Of a stretch of 64,000 nucleotides of DNA, positions 49,649 to 59,367 are shown piece by piece. Location: NCBI RefSeq assembly GCF_963678545.1, contig NZ_OY782870.1, positions 310,001-374,000 on the forward strand, written 5' to 3'. The stretch is from an uncultured Methanomethylovorans sp. Lineage in GTDB: Archaea; Halobacteriota; Methanosarcinia; Methanosarcinales; Methanosarcinaceae. The notes under the pieces were generated by a model. The model saw only the letters and a program-made list of their open reading frames with translations, was not told the DNA's origin and did no database searches. Every line of letters starts with the position of its first letter. Position 1 is the stretch's first letter. Position numbers and translations under genes: made by a program.

Positions 49649-49792
49649 TTAAAGGTCAGGATAAGTCTCTTCATTGCCGCATTCAACACACTTGTAGATA
49701 ACAAGTTGCCTTCCAAATTGATCCTGTCTTGCAATGGCAGGATACCTCCATCTGTTCATTTTCCCTTCACATAAAGAGCATCTGTAAAGCAT
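49649..49792 (-). CDS. 47-residue zinc-ribbon protein
   Basis: Small minus-strand gene: MLYRCSLCEGKMNRWRYP, then a basic middle part, then YKCVECGNEETYPDL. Two CX2C knuckles (Cys5/8 and Cys35/38) make a complete zinc ribbon. ATG 49792 is preceded by AGGTGAT at ideal spacing. It tails the convergent KaiC-like gene by 2 nt. The function is unknown; possibly a nucleic-acid or protein adaptor. Confidence 0.7.
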   Translation of the reverse strand: MLYRCSLCEGKMNRWRYPAIARQDQFGRQLVIYKCVECGNEETYPDL

Positions 49793-49899
49793 TTATATCA
49801 CCTGGAAGAACCAAATAGGGAATATAGATGTATAATACTTTTTTTATATATATGCCTAATCCAGGCTCTCACTTAAAAAATAGAGAGAGAACGTAAGAC

Positions 49900-52233
49900 C
49901 TATACCAGGTCTAACAACAAAACTTCACCAGTCTGAACAGCGCTATCTGTTACATTGATCTGTTTGGAAGAGAGACTTTTCTTACCAATTATAGTATACG
50001 GCAATATGGCATGGGTAGACAGATCACTATTCTCAGTTGAGTAAGCCAAGACAAGATTATAAGTGCCATCCTCGCCTGCAACTGCAGAATTATAGTAATC
50101 GAACTTTCTGCCTTCGTTGCTGATAAGAGTAGTTGCCCCGTAAACAGTTTCTCCCGGTTCAGCCTTACCCGTTACCTTTACTCCTTTCACATACTCAAAT
50201 ACTTTCACATATTTTACATCCGGATCTTTAGTAACAGTTGTGTTAGACTCGTATAGCAAGCGATAATGACCGGAAGCACTTCCATCATAAACATGTAGTT
50301 TAACAAGCATTGTATTCTTGAACTTGTCATTCTCTACTTTTGTTGTTACCGTAGAGGAACCTTTATTAGTGGTTTCGTTATCGAAGAAGCTATTATAGTC
50401 CTCACCTGCAAGTTTAGCAATATTGAAGAATTTACCCTTGACCATTGAAATATCTGTTAGTATATACTTTACGTTTCTTTCATCAAGGATATTTGATGCC
50501 TTTGTTTCATTCTGAGATAAGAAAAATGCAGCTGCATCCTGTACACTTGGTTGGAAGTTGTTGGTGACTACTGGCCTTTGAGACCTGTAAATTATCCAGT
50601 TACCAAAATCCCACCAGCTAAGAACGCCGTACTCTGGAGTTTGCACAGGATCAGTATAATAGGAAGTCACAGGAGTATTTACCTTTAGCCAGTCTAATGT
50701 ATCTTCCCAATCAGAAGGCATGACAGATGGACTGGAAACAGCAGCTGCAGAGATCAAAAATCCCGGCAGGAGCAACATTCCAATAACCATCAACAAAGAA
50801 GTCTTACTAGGATTTGATTGGGATGATTTTTTGTGTTTTCCTGCATGTTCCTTAACCACTTTTGGCATCAACCACGAATGTAATTCTCCCATGAAATAAC
50901 CAGAAAGAACTGAGACATTAATGCACAGAAGATACATAAAACGCCTCTGTGAGAATGCAAGTACAAATACAACAACTGACCAAACTACTAAAAATGATAT
51001 TGCAGGATATTTAGATGGTTCACCTTTACGAATGACGAATATAAGAGAGATCACAGCCAATAGGAAAAATAGACCGAAACCGCCCCATACAGATTTCAAT
51101 GTAAAACTACCATACTGATCCCAGAATAAAGGTAAAGCTTCATTGATAGTGCTTAGAGTTTCGTCAAATCCTAACAAATAACTAACTCCTGCCATGATAT
51201 TGGAGAAGAAAGTTGGCATTAACGACTTGACACTAATGAAAGCAACTGCAATTAGCACAAGAATGATTAAAGGATAATACCACCATTGACCTTTGCTATT
51301 TAATAGATAAGCCACGATCCAACAGATCAGAGTAAAAACAAGCATTAATAATATGTATAGCACATGGAACCATGAAACAAAAGCAGCACTTAACTCATAC
51401 CCTTGCCTTGCCATAAATAATACCAAAGGTGTAACAATCACAAGTGCAGTCAAATACATCAGACACGAATTAACCAATAAGTATACAGAATTTTTTTTTG
51501 CTCTGAGATCAATAGCCAGTTGTATGGGTATATAGAATGCAAAAAGACCTATAAATATAGGTGAACCAGTCCAAGTAAGCACAGAGACGGCAAGCAAAAA
51601 ACCAGCACTGATAGAATATAATGCAGAACGTGAAAAAATAGAGGTTATTAACTCTGTTTTTGTTATTTTCTTGAAATCATCAAAATACACATTGTCCTTA
51701 AGTGAGTAGATAAACAATGCAAAAGCTGAAGTTGATATCAAAATTTCAGCAACATGATGATCCGTTGCTCCGAACATAGAAACCAGAATATGAATTGGCA
51801 TTATTGCCAAGACCACAATACTGTAAAAGCCTACCCTTTGGCCAAAGAGTTTGGAAGCTGCAAAGTATAAAGGTATTAAAGAAAGAGTTCCAAGAACTAC
51901 TGGAAAAAGAGCAGCAACTAACTCAATTGTACTAACACTAGGATTCCCCAATCCAATGATTAAAGCGACCATAGATGCCAGAATATCATAAAGTGGAGGC
52001 CAACTTATGTCAAAACCTAATGGAAAGTTAATATAAGAATCAGAAAGAAGGTAATGAGGAAAATGCTGTGTAGTATAAAGGATACTCCTCATATGATAAT
52101 ACGAATCATAACTTACAAAAGTAACCCTACCATCGGAGAAGAGAAATGATAATGGAAACAAACGTATGAGCAATGCAAATAACATCACTAACATTATTTT
52201 AGTTCTGATAGAGAGAGAATTGATCTTATTCAT
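49900..52233 (-). CDS. aglB: Oligosaccharyltransferase AglB (STT3 family)
   Basis: Transfers lipid-linked glycan to Asn-x-Ser/Thr of exported proteins. 777 residues: 12-13 transmembrane helices in the first ~500 residues, then an extracellular domain carrying the catalytic-site motif WWDFGNW near residue 540. The external loop 1 region (SYDSYYHMRS near residue 40) has the metal-binding Asp. The C-terminal ~200 residues are a beta-rich domain. AAGGGATG precedes ATG 52233. Downstream of two glycosyltransferase genes on the same strand; the S-layer protein and lipoprotein nearby are natural substrates. Confidence 0.94.
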   Translation of the reverse strand: MNKINSLSIRTKIMLVMLFALLIRLFPLSFLFSDGRVTFVSYDSYYHMRSILYTTQHFPHYLLSDSYINFPLGFDISWPPLYDILASMVALIIGLGNPSVSTIELVAALFPVVLGTLSLIPLYFAASKLFGQRVGFYSIVVLAIMPIHILVSMFGATDHHVAEILISTSAFALFIYSLKDNVYFDDFKKITKTELITSIFSRSALYSISAGFLLAVSVLTWTGSPIFIGLFAFYIPIQLAIDLRAKKNSVYLLVNSCLMYLTALVIVTPLVLFMARQGYELSAAFVSWFHVLYILLMLVFTLICWIVAYLLNSKGQWWYYPLIILVLIAVAFISVKSLMPTFFSNIMAGVSYLLGFDETLSTINEALPLFWDQYGSFTLKSVWGGFGLFFLLAVISLIFVIRKGEPSKYPAISFLVVWSVVVFVLAFSQRRFMYLLCINVSVLSGYFMGELHSWLMPKVVKEHAGKHKKSSQSNPSKTSLLMVIGMLLLPGFLISAAAVSSPSVMPSDWEDTLDWLKVNTPVTSYYTDPVQTPEYGVLSWWDFGNWIIYRSQRPVVTNNFQPSVQDAAAFFLSQNETKASNILDERNVKYILTDISMVKGKFFNIAKLAGEDYNSFFDNETTNKGSSTVTTKVENDKFKNTMLVKLHVYDGSASGHYRLLYESNTTVTKDPDVKYVKVFEYVKGVKVTGKAEPGETVYGATTLISNEGRKFDYYNSAVAGEDGTYNLVLAYSTENSDLSTHAILPYTIIGKKSLSSKQINVTDSAVQTGEVLLLDLV

Positions 52234-52278
52234 TCTTACATCCCTTCAATACATGTGATCAATCATATTGACATATTT

Positions 52279-53355
52279 TCATGAAACAAGTTCTGCCTTC
52301 ATTTTCTTAAGCATTGTAGATACATCAAATTCTTTGGCCCTTTGAATACAAGCTTCTTTGTATTTATGTGGGTCTGAAGACACTATTTTAATAGCTTCAA
52401 CAATTGACGCAACATTCGGTTCCACGAGTATACCTGTGACCCCATCTAACACAGTCTCTAGGTAGCCACCTTCATTTACTGCAACGGTGGGTTTTCCTGA
52501 TGCCATTGCCTCTATAGGCGTCATACCAAAATCTTCGTCAAGTGCTGTAGTAATATGCCCTTTACACGTAGCATATAATTCAAGTAGTTTTTCCTCTGTA
52601 ACACTACCGATAAGAGTTACATTTTCCGGGAGTCCCGGCATCAATTTCTCTGCGTATCCTGATGCATGGTCCCCTTTCGCATATCCACCAACAATCACCA
52701 ATTTTTGGTCTGGAATATTCCTGAATGCTTCTATTTGAAGCTCAACCCTCTTTTCGGGGTAAAGTCTGTTAACAGACAACCAGAAATCCCCATATTCTTT
52801 GAATTTGAATCTTGAAGTGTCAACTGGAGGATAGATCACAGTTGAATCCCTGAAAAAATACTTTTGTATCCTTTTCTGAGTATTCATTGAATTTGTCGCT
52901 ATCTTAGATACATAAGTCAAGTAGTACTCAGATATTTTCCTGTGCAAGTGTACCCAAATGACAAAAGGTAGAGAAACAAACACAGACTGATTCTTACGAT
53001 ACACATCATAGAGATCATAAAAAGCTCTTGTTGGAGTGTGACAATAGTAAACATTTGGTTTGTGCTTTTTTGCTGCAAAAAATGCCCAGTTACCTGAGAA
53101 AATAAACAAGTCATATTTTTTAGAAAAATCACATGTTGCAAACTTGAAAGAAGCATCTATCTGCTTAAGAGGGGGAAATTTCAATGTATTCCCAATACTT
53201 ATTATTTTTACATCCTCAAATCCCATTTTAATTACAGAATCCATATCTACATCTGTAGTAATTACATCTGCTCCTAACCCTTTTGCGATAGTAAGGACAA
53301 ATTTTTCCCCCCCACCAATTGCCCCGATGTAATCATGAAAAATAGCAATTTTCAT
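52279..53355 (-). CDS. Glycosyltransferase family 4
   Basis: 358 residues, GT-B fold. N-terminal [18 protein letters not shown], acceptor domain, then [17 protein letters not shown] and the donor-binding E-x7-E motif in [17 protein letters not shown] (~residue 280). Likely adds a sugar to a lipid-linked glycan for AglB. Starts inside the end of the upstream glycosyltransferase (4-nt overlap, ATGA). Sugar specificity cannot be told. Confidence 0.88.
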   Translation of the reverse strand: MKIAIFHDYIGAIGGGEKFVLTIAKGLGADVITTDVDMDSVIKMGFEDVKIISIGNTLKFPPLKQIDASFKFATCDFSKKYDLFIFSGNWAFFAAKKHKPNVYYCHTPTRAFYDLYDVYRKNQSVFVSLPFVIWVHLHRKISEYYLTYVSKIATNSMNTQKRIQKYFFRDSTVIYPPVDTSRFKFKEYGDFWLSVNRLYPEKRVELQIEAFRNIPDQKLVIVGGYAKGDHASGYAEKLMPGLPENVTLIGSVTEEKLLELYATCKGHITTALDEDFGMTPIEAMASGKPTVAVNEGGYLETVLDGVTGILVEPNVASIVEAIKIVSSDPHKYKEACIQRAKEFDVSTMLKKMKAELVS

Positions 53356-54512
53356 TCAAACGCCCCATAAATATTGCTTAGTTTCAACAGCGCTTCATTC
53401 CAATCATAATCTGTAGCTTTCTGAAAAGCAGCTTTTGACATATTGTTATAACATTGACCACCTTCAATTATTTTAATTACGGCTTCCGCAATTTCGCCCG
53501 CATCTAAAGATACAACAAACCCATCAACTCCATCCTCAACCAACCCCTGTGAAGCATTATACCTCTCTTTTACAGTCACCACAGGCACTCCGCAAGCAAA
53601 TGCTTCTATTACAACCATGCCGAAACCCTCCCTCGAAGAGAGAAGCACAAACACCTTTGAAGCTTTCATTTTTCCTATAAGCGCATTGTAGTCCTGAAAA
53701 CCTACGAATTCAACGTTTGTGTGAATTCCCATTTTATGTGAAAGCTCCTGTAGACCTGTTTTTTCAGGACCATCGCCAACAATACAGCAAATGATATTAG
53801 GATGATCAACTTTTAGATGAGACACTGCCCCAAGTAGAAAATCGACATTTTTATCCTTAATAAGCCTCCCAGCAAATATAATGTCATAGAGTTTTCCACC
53901 CGATCCAACCAAATGTGTATCAACTTCTCCCCCGACATTATAAATTTCCGTAAGGTCAATACCATTTGGGACAACGGTGATATTTTTATAAGGGACGCCT
54001 AATGCATGGAGCCTTTTCTGGGTCCAACCAGAAACTGCTATATTATTCCGAGATATTTTTGAAACTCCTATTTCAACTATTTTTCCAAAAAACCCTGCCT
54101 TACCCATATATTCATACCAGTAATCATCCCAGACTTCATGCCAGGTGTAAAATGCAGGACTCTTCTTAAAAAGAGAAACGAGTTTTACCGTAAAACAAGA
54201 AAAATAAGGAAATACGCTTACGTCAATAACATCAAATTTTTCGTGCATAAGAGGATGAAACAATTTAAGGGAAAAGATCATTGCCACTGCAATAGACCTT
54301 TTTCCTTCCACATAGAGCTCCCTTGCTTTACACACGCCATGTAAAATCATTCCTTCGTGCTCAATTACATCGGGACCTTCCCACCATTTGATCCCAAAAA
54401 GGTGCACTTCATGTCCTTTTTTCTGAAGGCGTTTACCCAGTTCATATATTCTCTTTTCAGCACCGCCCTTAACCCATGGATAAACTGCGTCATACACGAA
54501 GGCAATCTTCAT
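53352..54512 (-). CDS. Glycosyltransferase family 4
   Basis: 386 residues. [22 protein letters not shown] near the N terminus, [15 protein letters not shown] at the start of the donor domain, and E-x7-E in [16 protein letters not shown] (~residue 290). ATG 54512 has AGGTGACA upstream; the longer frame to 54551 overlaps the GT2 gene and is not used. In the aglB cluster, so it probably assembles the N-linked glycan. Confidence 0.88.
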   Translation of the reverse strand: MKIAFVYDAVYPWVKGGAEKRIYELGKRLQKKGHEVHLFGIKWWEGPDVIEHEGMILHGVCKARELYVEGKRSIAVAMIFSLKLFHPLMHEKFDVIDVSVFPYFSCFTVKLVSLFKKSPAFYTWHEVWDDYWYEYMGKAGFFGKIVEIGVSKISRNNIAVSGWTQKRLHALGVPYKNITVVPNGIDLTEIYNVGGEVDTHLVGSGGKLYDIIFAGRLIKDKNVDFLLGAVSHLKVDHPNIICCIVGDGPEKTGLQELSHKMGIHTNVEFVGFQDYNALIGKMKASKVFVLLSSREGFGMVVIEAFACGVPVVTVKERYNASQGLVEDGVDGFVVSLDAGEIAEAVIKIIEGGQCYNNMSKAAFQKATDYDWNEALLKLSNIYGAFE

Positions 54513-54516
54513 AGTG

Positions 54517-55647
54517 TCACCTATCGGTGTCCATTCCCAACATAAGGACACTGAGGAAGATAGCGGTGAAGATCATTTGCAAACCTATAGAACCAAAAAC
54601 CATGGCAAATAACGCAGTTTGTATCTGGAAAAGAGAGCCATAGCCTGCACTAACCCACGTAAGCACTACTTTTAGACCAATGATAATAGCCGCAAGCAAG
54701 AATACCATACCTGCAAACAGTTCCTCTTCAAGTGAATGATAGTCCATAATTTTCTTTATGAAAAAACTTTCCTTGACATATAACCCATTTATGTACCCAT
54801 AAGCACCGAGATAAAGACCCGTTGCAAATAGCTGACTACCAATAACTGTAAGCATACTTGCTAATATGAAAGAATGGAGTCTAGTTTCAGCCACATTGCC
54901 CATACGTGGAAGCGTGAACAACAAGGCTGCCCCCACTAGAAACACGAACGTACCCGGAATCAGAAGGAAAGAGACCGGACGATAAAGCATCATAAACCTG
55001 ATATGCCTCCAACCATCATGTAAAGACCTCAATTTGGATGGTGAATCCCGTAAATCATAAGAGATCGGAACTTCCTTTATGCGTAGACCTTTATCTGCTG
55101 CTTCTATCACCATCTCGGAAGCTAACTCCATACCATGGCTTTTTAGGTTCATCTTTTCAAGAGCTTCCCGCGTAAAAGCCCGCATTCCACAATGAGCATC
55201 TGAAATACTTGTGCCAAAAAGAACATTCAGTAACCATGTAAGTATAGGATTGCCTATATATTGGTGCAACCATGGCATTGCACCTTTTTTGATGTCACCT
55301 CTTAGCCTGCTGCCAATTACAAAATCAGCCTCATCCCCCATCAGAATCTCAAAGAACATTGGTAGTTCATTGAGATCATAAGTGTTATCAGCATCCGCTA
55401 TAGCTATGTAGTCACCAGTTGCTTTTGCAAGCCCTTTCAGATATGCATTGCCATAACCTTTTACCGAAGGAATGACCACTGCACCCATAGAACTGGCAAT
55501 TTCCGCAGTCCTATCCGTCGAGTTATCCACTACAATAATTTCACCTTCGAGACCATAATTCTTGAAAAATGACTGAGCTTTCAGTATGCAGGTCCGTATA
55601 GTGGATTCTTCATTCATTGAGGGCATTACGATAGAAACCCGTGGCAT
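54517..55647 (-). CDS. Glycosyltransferase family 2, dolichyl-phosphate-sugar-synthase-like with membrane domain
   Basis: 376 residues. The N-terminal GT2 domain (PSMNEESTI, VVDNSTDRTAEI, DADNTYDL) has a DAD metal site, and RDSPSKLRSLHDGWRHIRFM precedes four C-terminal transmembrane helices (~residues 230-376). Resembles dolichol-phosphate mannose/glucose synthases that supply lipid-linked sugars to N-glycosylation. First gene of the GT-GT-GT-aglB run. Weak ribosome binding site. Confidence 0.88.
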   Translation of the reverse strand: MPRVSIVMPSMNEESTIRTCILKAQSFFKNYGLEGEIIVVDNSTDRTAEIASSMGAVVIPSVKGYGNAYLKGLAKATGDYIAIADADNTYDLNELPMFFEILMGDEADFVIGSRLRGDIKKGAMPWLHQYIGNPILTWLLNVLFGTSISDAHCGMRAFTREALEKMNLKSHGMELASEMVIEAADKGLRIKEVPISYDLRDSPSKLRSLHDGWRHIRFMMLYRPVSFLLIPGTFVFLVGAALLFTLPRMGNVAETRLHSFILASMLTVIGSQLFATGLYLGAYGYINGLYVKESFFIKKIMDYHSLEEELFAGMVFLLAAIIIGLKVVLTWVSAGYGSLFQIQTALFAMVFGSIGLQMIFTAIFLSVLMLGMDTDR

Positions 55648-55791
55648 GCATTCTCATATAACTTACCATTACATAATATTTGTCATATCATATACCAACA
55701 AAATGGACTTTAATCCATTTGCTTACTTTTTTAGAACTATGAAAATATTAAGAAGATATAAGTATTAGTCAATCTCTATTGACATAATAGA

Positions 55792-57165
55792 ATGGATGAG
55801 CTGAAAGAATTAGTATTTGGGATCCGAGGAGTTGACGAAATTACTGGCACCCTGAAATCTCCGTCAACTATATTATTAGCCGGTACCGCAGGTGTGGGCA
55901 AGACCAGCTTTTGCCTGCAAATGTTATCTCATGCTGCAAAAAATGGCGAAAAGACACTGTATATACCATTAACAACAGAATCACCTGAAAAGTTGAAGAT
56001 GTATTTTTCCAGAATGAATTTCTTCGATAACAGGGTTGGCATTCACCCAATAAATAGGTCCATGTCCGAGAAAGATCCTTTAAGCACATTGATCGATATA
56101 GGAAATGTAGTTGGGTCATCCAAACCAGATAGAATAGTAATTGACCCTGTAACTCCTCTTGGTTTTGGATTCATAGAGCCTGAAAAAAGAAGATTTTTCT
56201 ATACTCTTGATTCTATGATACAAGAATGGAAAGCACTTGTATTCCTTACTGGAGAAATGTTGAAAGAAGAATTACATGAGTCTGTCATAAGTCACCTAGT
56301 TGATGGCATAATATATCTTTCAAGAGAAGATATAGGTTTGAGGGCAGGCAACTTTCTGGAAGTTATTAAGCTAAGAGGAATCGATCCCCAGAAAAACACA
56401 GAAAACATATATCGAAAATATCGTTATAGAATGAGTACTGAAGGATTCAATATGATCTCATACTCTCAAGAGAAGGGGTCAATGAATATTTTGTCGGAAA
56501 AAGTCAGTTCCGGAATTCCTGCACTTGACAGGTTATTAAACGGGGGACTATTTAGTGACAGCAGTACCTTAGTCACAGGTAAACCAGGTACAGGAAAAAG
56601 AACATTAGGAATGCAATTCATATTAAAAGGACTTGATCAGAAAGAACCCTGTATCATTGTCAATTTTGAAGGCTTGCAAAATTCACTTGTCCATGAAGCA
56701 AAAAGGCATGGTTGGGAAATAGAAAAATATATTGAAAAAGGATTATTGAAAGTTATTTCTACAGATCCTGATGGCATATGGCCTGAAGAGCATGCGACAT
56801 TAATCAAAGAACATATAATGGAAATGAATGTTAAAAGGCTATTCTTTGATGACATATTTAACCTTGAAATTATGTTGCCTGACCAGTTACAATTGAGAGG
56901 ATACTTGTATTCTCTACTTAGATACCTGAAAACACAAAATGTCACATCTGTATTCACTATACCTAGATCTTCTAGCAGCATCACTGAAAATACTAGGATA
57001 GATGCAGAATTTTTGATGGATAATATAATCACATTACGAAACTCAGAAGGAGGAAGAAAATACATGTGCGTGTCAAAAAGCAAAGGCACACAGCACATGC
57101 CCAACTCCCTAGAATATGCAGTTACTGAAAGAGGAATTAAATTAAGGTCTGATACACTGCTATAA
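55792..57165 (+). CDS. Double-domain KaiC-like protein with degenerate active sites
   Basis: 457 residues, two RecA-like domains. Domain 1 has Walker A GTAGVGKTS (~residue 31) but TTESP instead of the usual Glu-Glu. Domain 2 has GKPGTGKRT (~residue 264), with Arg where the Ser/Thr Mg ligand should follow Lys, and FEGLQ instead of FEE. So domain 2 probably binds nucleotide weakly or not at all, and neither site has the full catalytic pair. No ribosome binding site precedes ATG 55792; TATA GATATAAGTA lies ~30 nt upstream. Convergent with a small winged-helix gene. Confidence 0.83.
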   Translation: MDELKELVFGIRGVDEITGTLKSPSTILLAGTAGVGKTSFCLQMLSHAAKNGEKTLYIPLTTESPEKLKMYFSRMNFFDNRVGIHPINRSMSEKDPLSTLIDIGNVVGSSKPDRIVIDPVTPLGFGFIEPEKRRFFYTLDSMIQEWKALVFLTGEMLKEELHESVISHLVDGIIYLSREDIGLRAGNFLEVIKLRGIDPQKNTENIYRKYRYRMSTEGFNMISYSQEKGSMNILSEKVSSGIPALDRLLNGGLFSDSSTLVTGKPGTGKRTLGMQFILKGLDQKEPCIIVNFEGLQNSLVHEAKRHGWEIEKYIEKGLLKVISTDPDGIWPEEHATLIKEHIMEMNVKRLFFDDIFNLEIMLPDQLQLRGYLYSLLRYLKTQNVTSVFTIPRSSSSITENTRIDAEFLMDNIITLRNSEGGRKYMCVSKSKGTQHMPNSLEYAVTERGIKLRSDTLL

Positions 57166-57174
57166 ATTAATTAG

Positions 57175-57414
57175 TTATAAATTATGTATCATGCGTTCTA
57201 CTGCTATACCTAATTCAGTTAATCTATAATTACTTTCTTGCCTTTCTATGAGTCCTTTTTCGACTAGTTCTTCAATAATTTTATCTACAGATGGCCGAAA
57301 AATATGGATTGTCTTTGCTATGCGCTCTGCGTCCAGATCTTTTTTTGACCCAAGAAGAGACAGTAATTTCTTTCGGTTATTGTTACCAGTAACAAATCCT
57401 ACGAGTTCTTCCAT
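57175..57414 (-). CDS. Small winged-helix transcriptional regulator
   Basis: 79 residues: KKLLSLLGSKKDLDAERIAKTI (helices 1-2), FRPSVDKIIEELVEKGLI (recognition helix) and RQESNYRLTELGIAVERMIHNL (wing and final helix). ArsR/MarR-like fold, no ligand domain. GGGGTTTAACA precedes ATG 57414. Its gene end is 9 nt from the end of the double KaiC-like gene, a tail-to-tail pair. Confidence 0.8.
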   Translation of the reverse strand: MEELVGFVTGNNNRKKLLSLLGSKKDLDAERIAKTIHIFRPSVDKIIEELVEKGLIERQESNYRLTELGIAVERMIHNL

Positions 57415-57536
57415 TGTTAAACCCCTTTTCTTATAATTAGATACAATCTGTTGTATGTAGATATTCTGATTTAAACTGTTCCGATCATTTTTAGGGGGAC
57501 ATAGGGAATAAGTTTATTAGTACCTACATATTATTA

Positions 57537-57859
57537 GTGCTTGGCAGGCTAGTCCGGATAGTCCGGCGTCATCTATAACCCGAAATCGCCGATATGCGGG
57601 GGACGAAGCCGATGGAAGATGTCTGGATCATTCTCAAACCTGGGGTTTCAACTGAGAAACTCCGTCCTGCTTGGATGATGTTGATATAAAGGCTTGTTGG
57701 AGAACATGTTTTTATATCTTGATCGCGGGGACCAGTTCAGGCCCGGAAGGGAGCAGACTAACCGTGAACAAACGTCGCTTGTAGGGTTGCGGGGTGGAGG
57801 CGAGACCGCAGACCACTTGTGCATGTGAACGGCAGCAACCTGAGGTGTGCCTGCCACTT
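57537..57859 (+). ncRNA. ffs: Signal recognition particle 7S RNA
   Basis: The ends pair (TGGCAGGC 57542-57549 with GCCTGCCA 57849-57856). Helix 8 contains the SRP54-binding CAGGCCCGGAAGGGAGCAG loop at about 57740-57757, and the neighbouring GGTTGCGGGGTGGAGGCGAGACCGCAG is typical. About 320 nt, the archaeal size. Ends approximate. Confidence 0.95.
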
Positions 57860-57925
57860 TATGGAAAAGCGTTAAATATGTAGATAACGTTAGGAACGAA
57901 AGTCGGGAAAACTGTTTATTTTCAT

Positions 57926-58010
57926 GACGAGATAGCCAAGCCCGGTATGGCGCAGGATTGCTAATCCTGTGGTGCCCCGCACTTCGGGGGTTCGAATCCC
58001 CCTCTCGTCG
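57926..58010 (+). tRNA. tRNA-Ser (anticodon GCT)
   Basis: Acceptor GACGAGA/TCTCGTC, anticodon stem CAGGA/TCCTG with loop TTGCTAA, long variable arm GGTGCCCCGCACTTC (class II tRNA), T-loop GTTCGAATC, discriminator G. Reads AGC/AGU. No intron. Confidence 0.95.
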
Positions 58011-58046
58011 CTCAATTTTATAAAATATACTACATAGGATGAGATT

Positions 58047-58289
58047 ATGGTAGAAAAGAAAGTCATTCTTCCTGTGCTCCAAAAAGAAAAAAAAGTTATT
58101 ATTAACCATTCCTCCGCAGGATGTGGCGGATGTAGCTCAAAGAGTTGTAAAGGAGGAGGAATGGGCATTTATCCAGGATCAGAAAAAGAAGTAGTATTCA
58201 GAAATGTATTCCTTTATATAATAATGGGACTGATAATATTCATCACCACGTATCTCATCGTACGTTTGTTAAATTTGTTCATCGGATAA
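58047..58289 (+). CDS. Small Cys-rich single-pass membrane protein
   Basis: 80 residues. The N-terminal polar part (basic, VEKKVILPVLQKEKK) leads to a Cys/Gly cluster CGGCSSKSCKGGG (Cys26, 29 and 34), then one transmembrane helix (~residues 53-75). The three cysteines could bind a metal or iron-sulfur cluster. No family recognised. AGGATGAGATT precedes ATG 58047. The last 21 nt overlap the convergent RNase P gene. Confidence 0.6.
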   Translation: MVEKKVILPVLQKEKKVIINHSSAGCGGCSSKSCKGGGMGIYPGSEKEVVFRNVFLYIIMGLIIFITTYLIVRLLNLFIG

Positions 58290-58619
58290 AGACTCTAAAC
58301 TCTTTGTAGAGTGATATGGATAGCGCTTAATAGCCCCACATTTAAGACACGTTATTACCATATATCTTCCTTTAAGGCGTATTCTGCAATTATCACCTGG
58401 AACAAGATATCCCTCACACCTTTTACAAAAACGTACCTTCAATTCACGAGGGAATCTCACTAGATAGCGCATTCCTATTTTTCGTGCAAGTGAAACATAC
58501 TTATTGCTTCTTGTTGGATTTGAACTATACTCAGATTCTGCCAATTCAAAGAGCCTTTGAATACGTTCCATGGCTAGATCCTTTGCGAGATTTTTGCTTT
58601 TCTTTTTAAAGCGAGACAT
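58269..58619 (-). CDS. rnp4: RNase P protein component 4 (Rpp21/Rpr2)
   Basis: 116 residues. Basic N-terminal helices (RFKKKSKNLAKDLAMERIQRLFELA), then a zinc ribbon with CKRCEGYLVPGDNC and ITCLKCG. Required with Rpp29 to activate archaeal RNase P, which trims tRNA 5' leaders. ATG 58619 follows GGTGTACT. Confidence 0.93.
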   Translation of the reverse strand: MSRFKKKSKNLAKDLAMERIQRLFELAESEYSSNPTRSNKYVSLARKIGMRYLVRFPRELKVRFCKRCEGYLVPGDNCRIRLKGRYMVITCLKCGAIKRYPYHSTKSLESLSDEQI

Positions 58620-58630
58620 AGTACACCATA

Positions 58631-59299
58631 TTAGAAATCTTCGAAAAACAACACTTCTACCCCGGGAGTTTTACTGTATACATTCTCTGCGAATACCTGT
58701 ATATTAGCAGCGGGACTACCTGCACATTCATAAGAAAACGGAATGACCACTTGAGGAGAGACGATAGCTACTGCTTCTGCAGCTTGCTCTTCATTCATAG
58801 TACAATCACCTATTGGAAGGATTATAATATCAGCAGATATTGTCTGCATTTCTGGGATTAGCCCCGTGACCCCCGCATAGTATATCCTTTTACCGGCAAT
58901 TGTTATGACATACCCTACACCTGCTTCTTTATGACCTGATGAGGCACCGGGTTTGTAAGAAGGAACTACCTCTATGGCAATACCTTTGATGCAGAGATCA
59001 TCAATCAATTCATCGCCTGGCTCCACCCGCCGCGCATCGCCTCTGAATTGCAAACTCATATTTTCCGGCAATAGAGTGGTTGTGTTGCTGTTCCTTACAA
59101 TGCGGATAGAATCAGGATCAAAGCTTTGTTGATGCTCATTGGTAAGAAGGATAATATCTGCCATATGTTCCTGATGAATATTTTCTGACAGACCATAAGG
59201 ATCCAGATATATTGTAATATTCTCCCCACATAGTCTGAAAGAAACGTTTCCAAGCCAAGCGATCTCCACACCATCTATTACCTTGCTGTTCACATTCAT
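58631..59299 (-). CDS. MBL-fold protein lacking metal ligands (UPF0173-like pseudoenzyme)
   Basis: 222 residues with the full beta-lactamase-superfamily layout of UPF0173-type hydrolases. The canonical THxHxDHxDP is TNEHQQSFDP (only one His kept), the usual HAGDT is YAGVT, and the usual MHY is FSY. Thus nearly all zinc-binding His/Asp are replaced, while structural neighbours (GLIPEM, LPIGDCTMNEEQAAEA) are kept. Probably a non-catalytic or binding protein. ATG 59299 directly abuts AAGGG; GTG 59293 at 6-nt spacing may be the real start. 11 nt upstream of rnp4. Confidence 0.8.
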   Translation of the reverse strand: MNVNSKVIDGVEIAWLGNVSFRLCGENITIYLDPYGLSENIHQEHMADIILLTNEHQQSFDPDSIRIVRNSNTTTLLPENMSLQFRGDARRVEPGDELIDDLCIKGIAIEVVPSYKPGASSGHKEAGVGYVITIAGKRIYYAGVTGLIPEMQTISADIIILPIGDCTMNEEQAAEAVAIVSPQVVIPFSYECAGSPAANIQVFAENVYSKTPGVEVLFFEDF

Positions 59300-59367
59300 C
59301 CCTTCACTAATAAATCGTGGTCAAAGGTGCTTTGGTAGCTATTTAAGATAGCGCTCGAGATCCTTGA

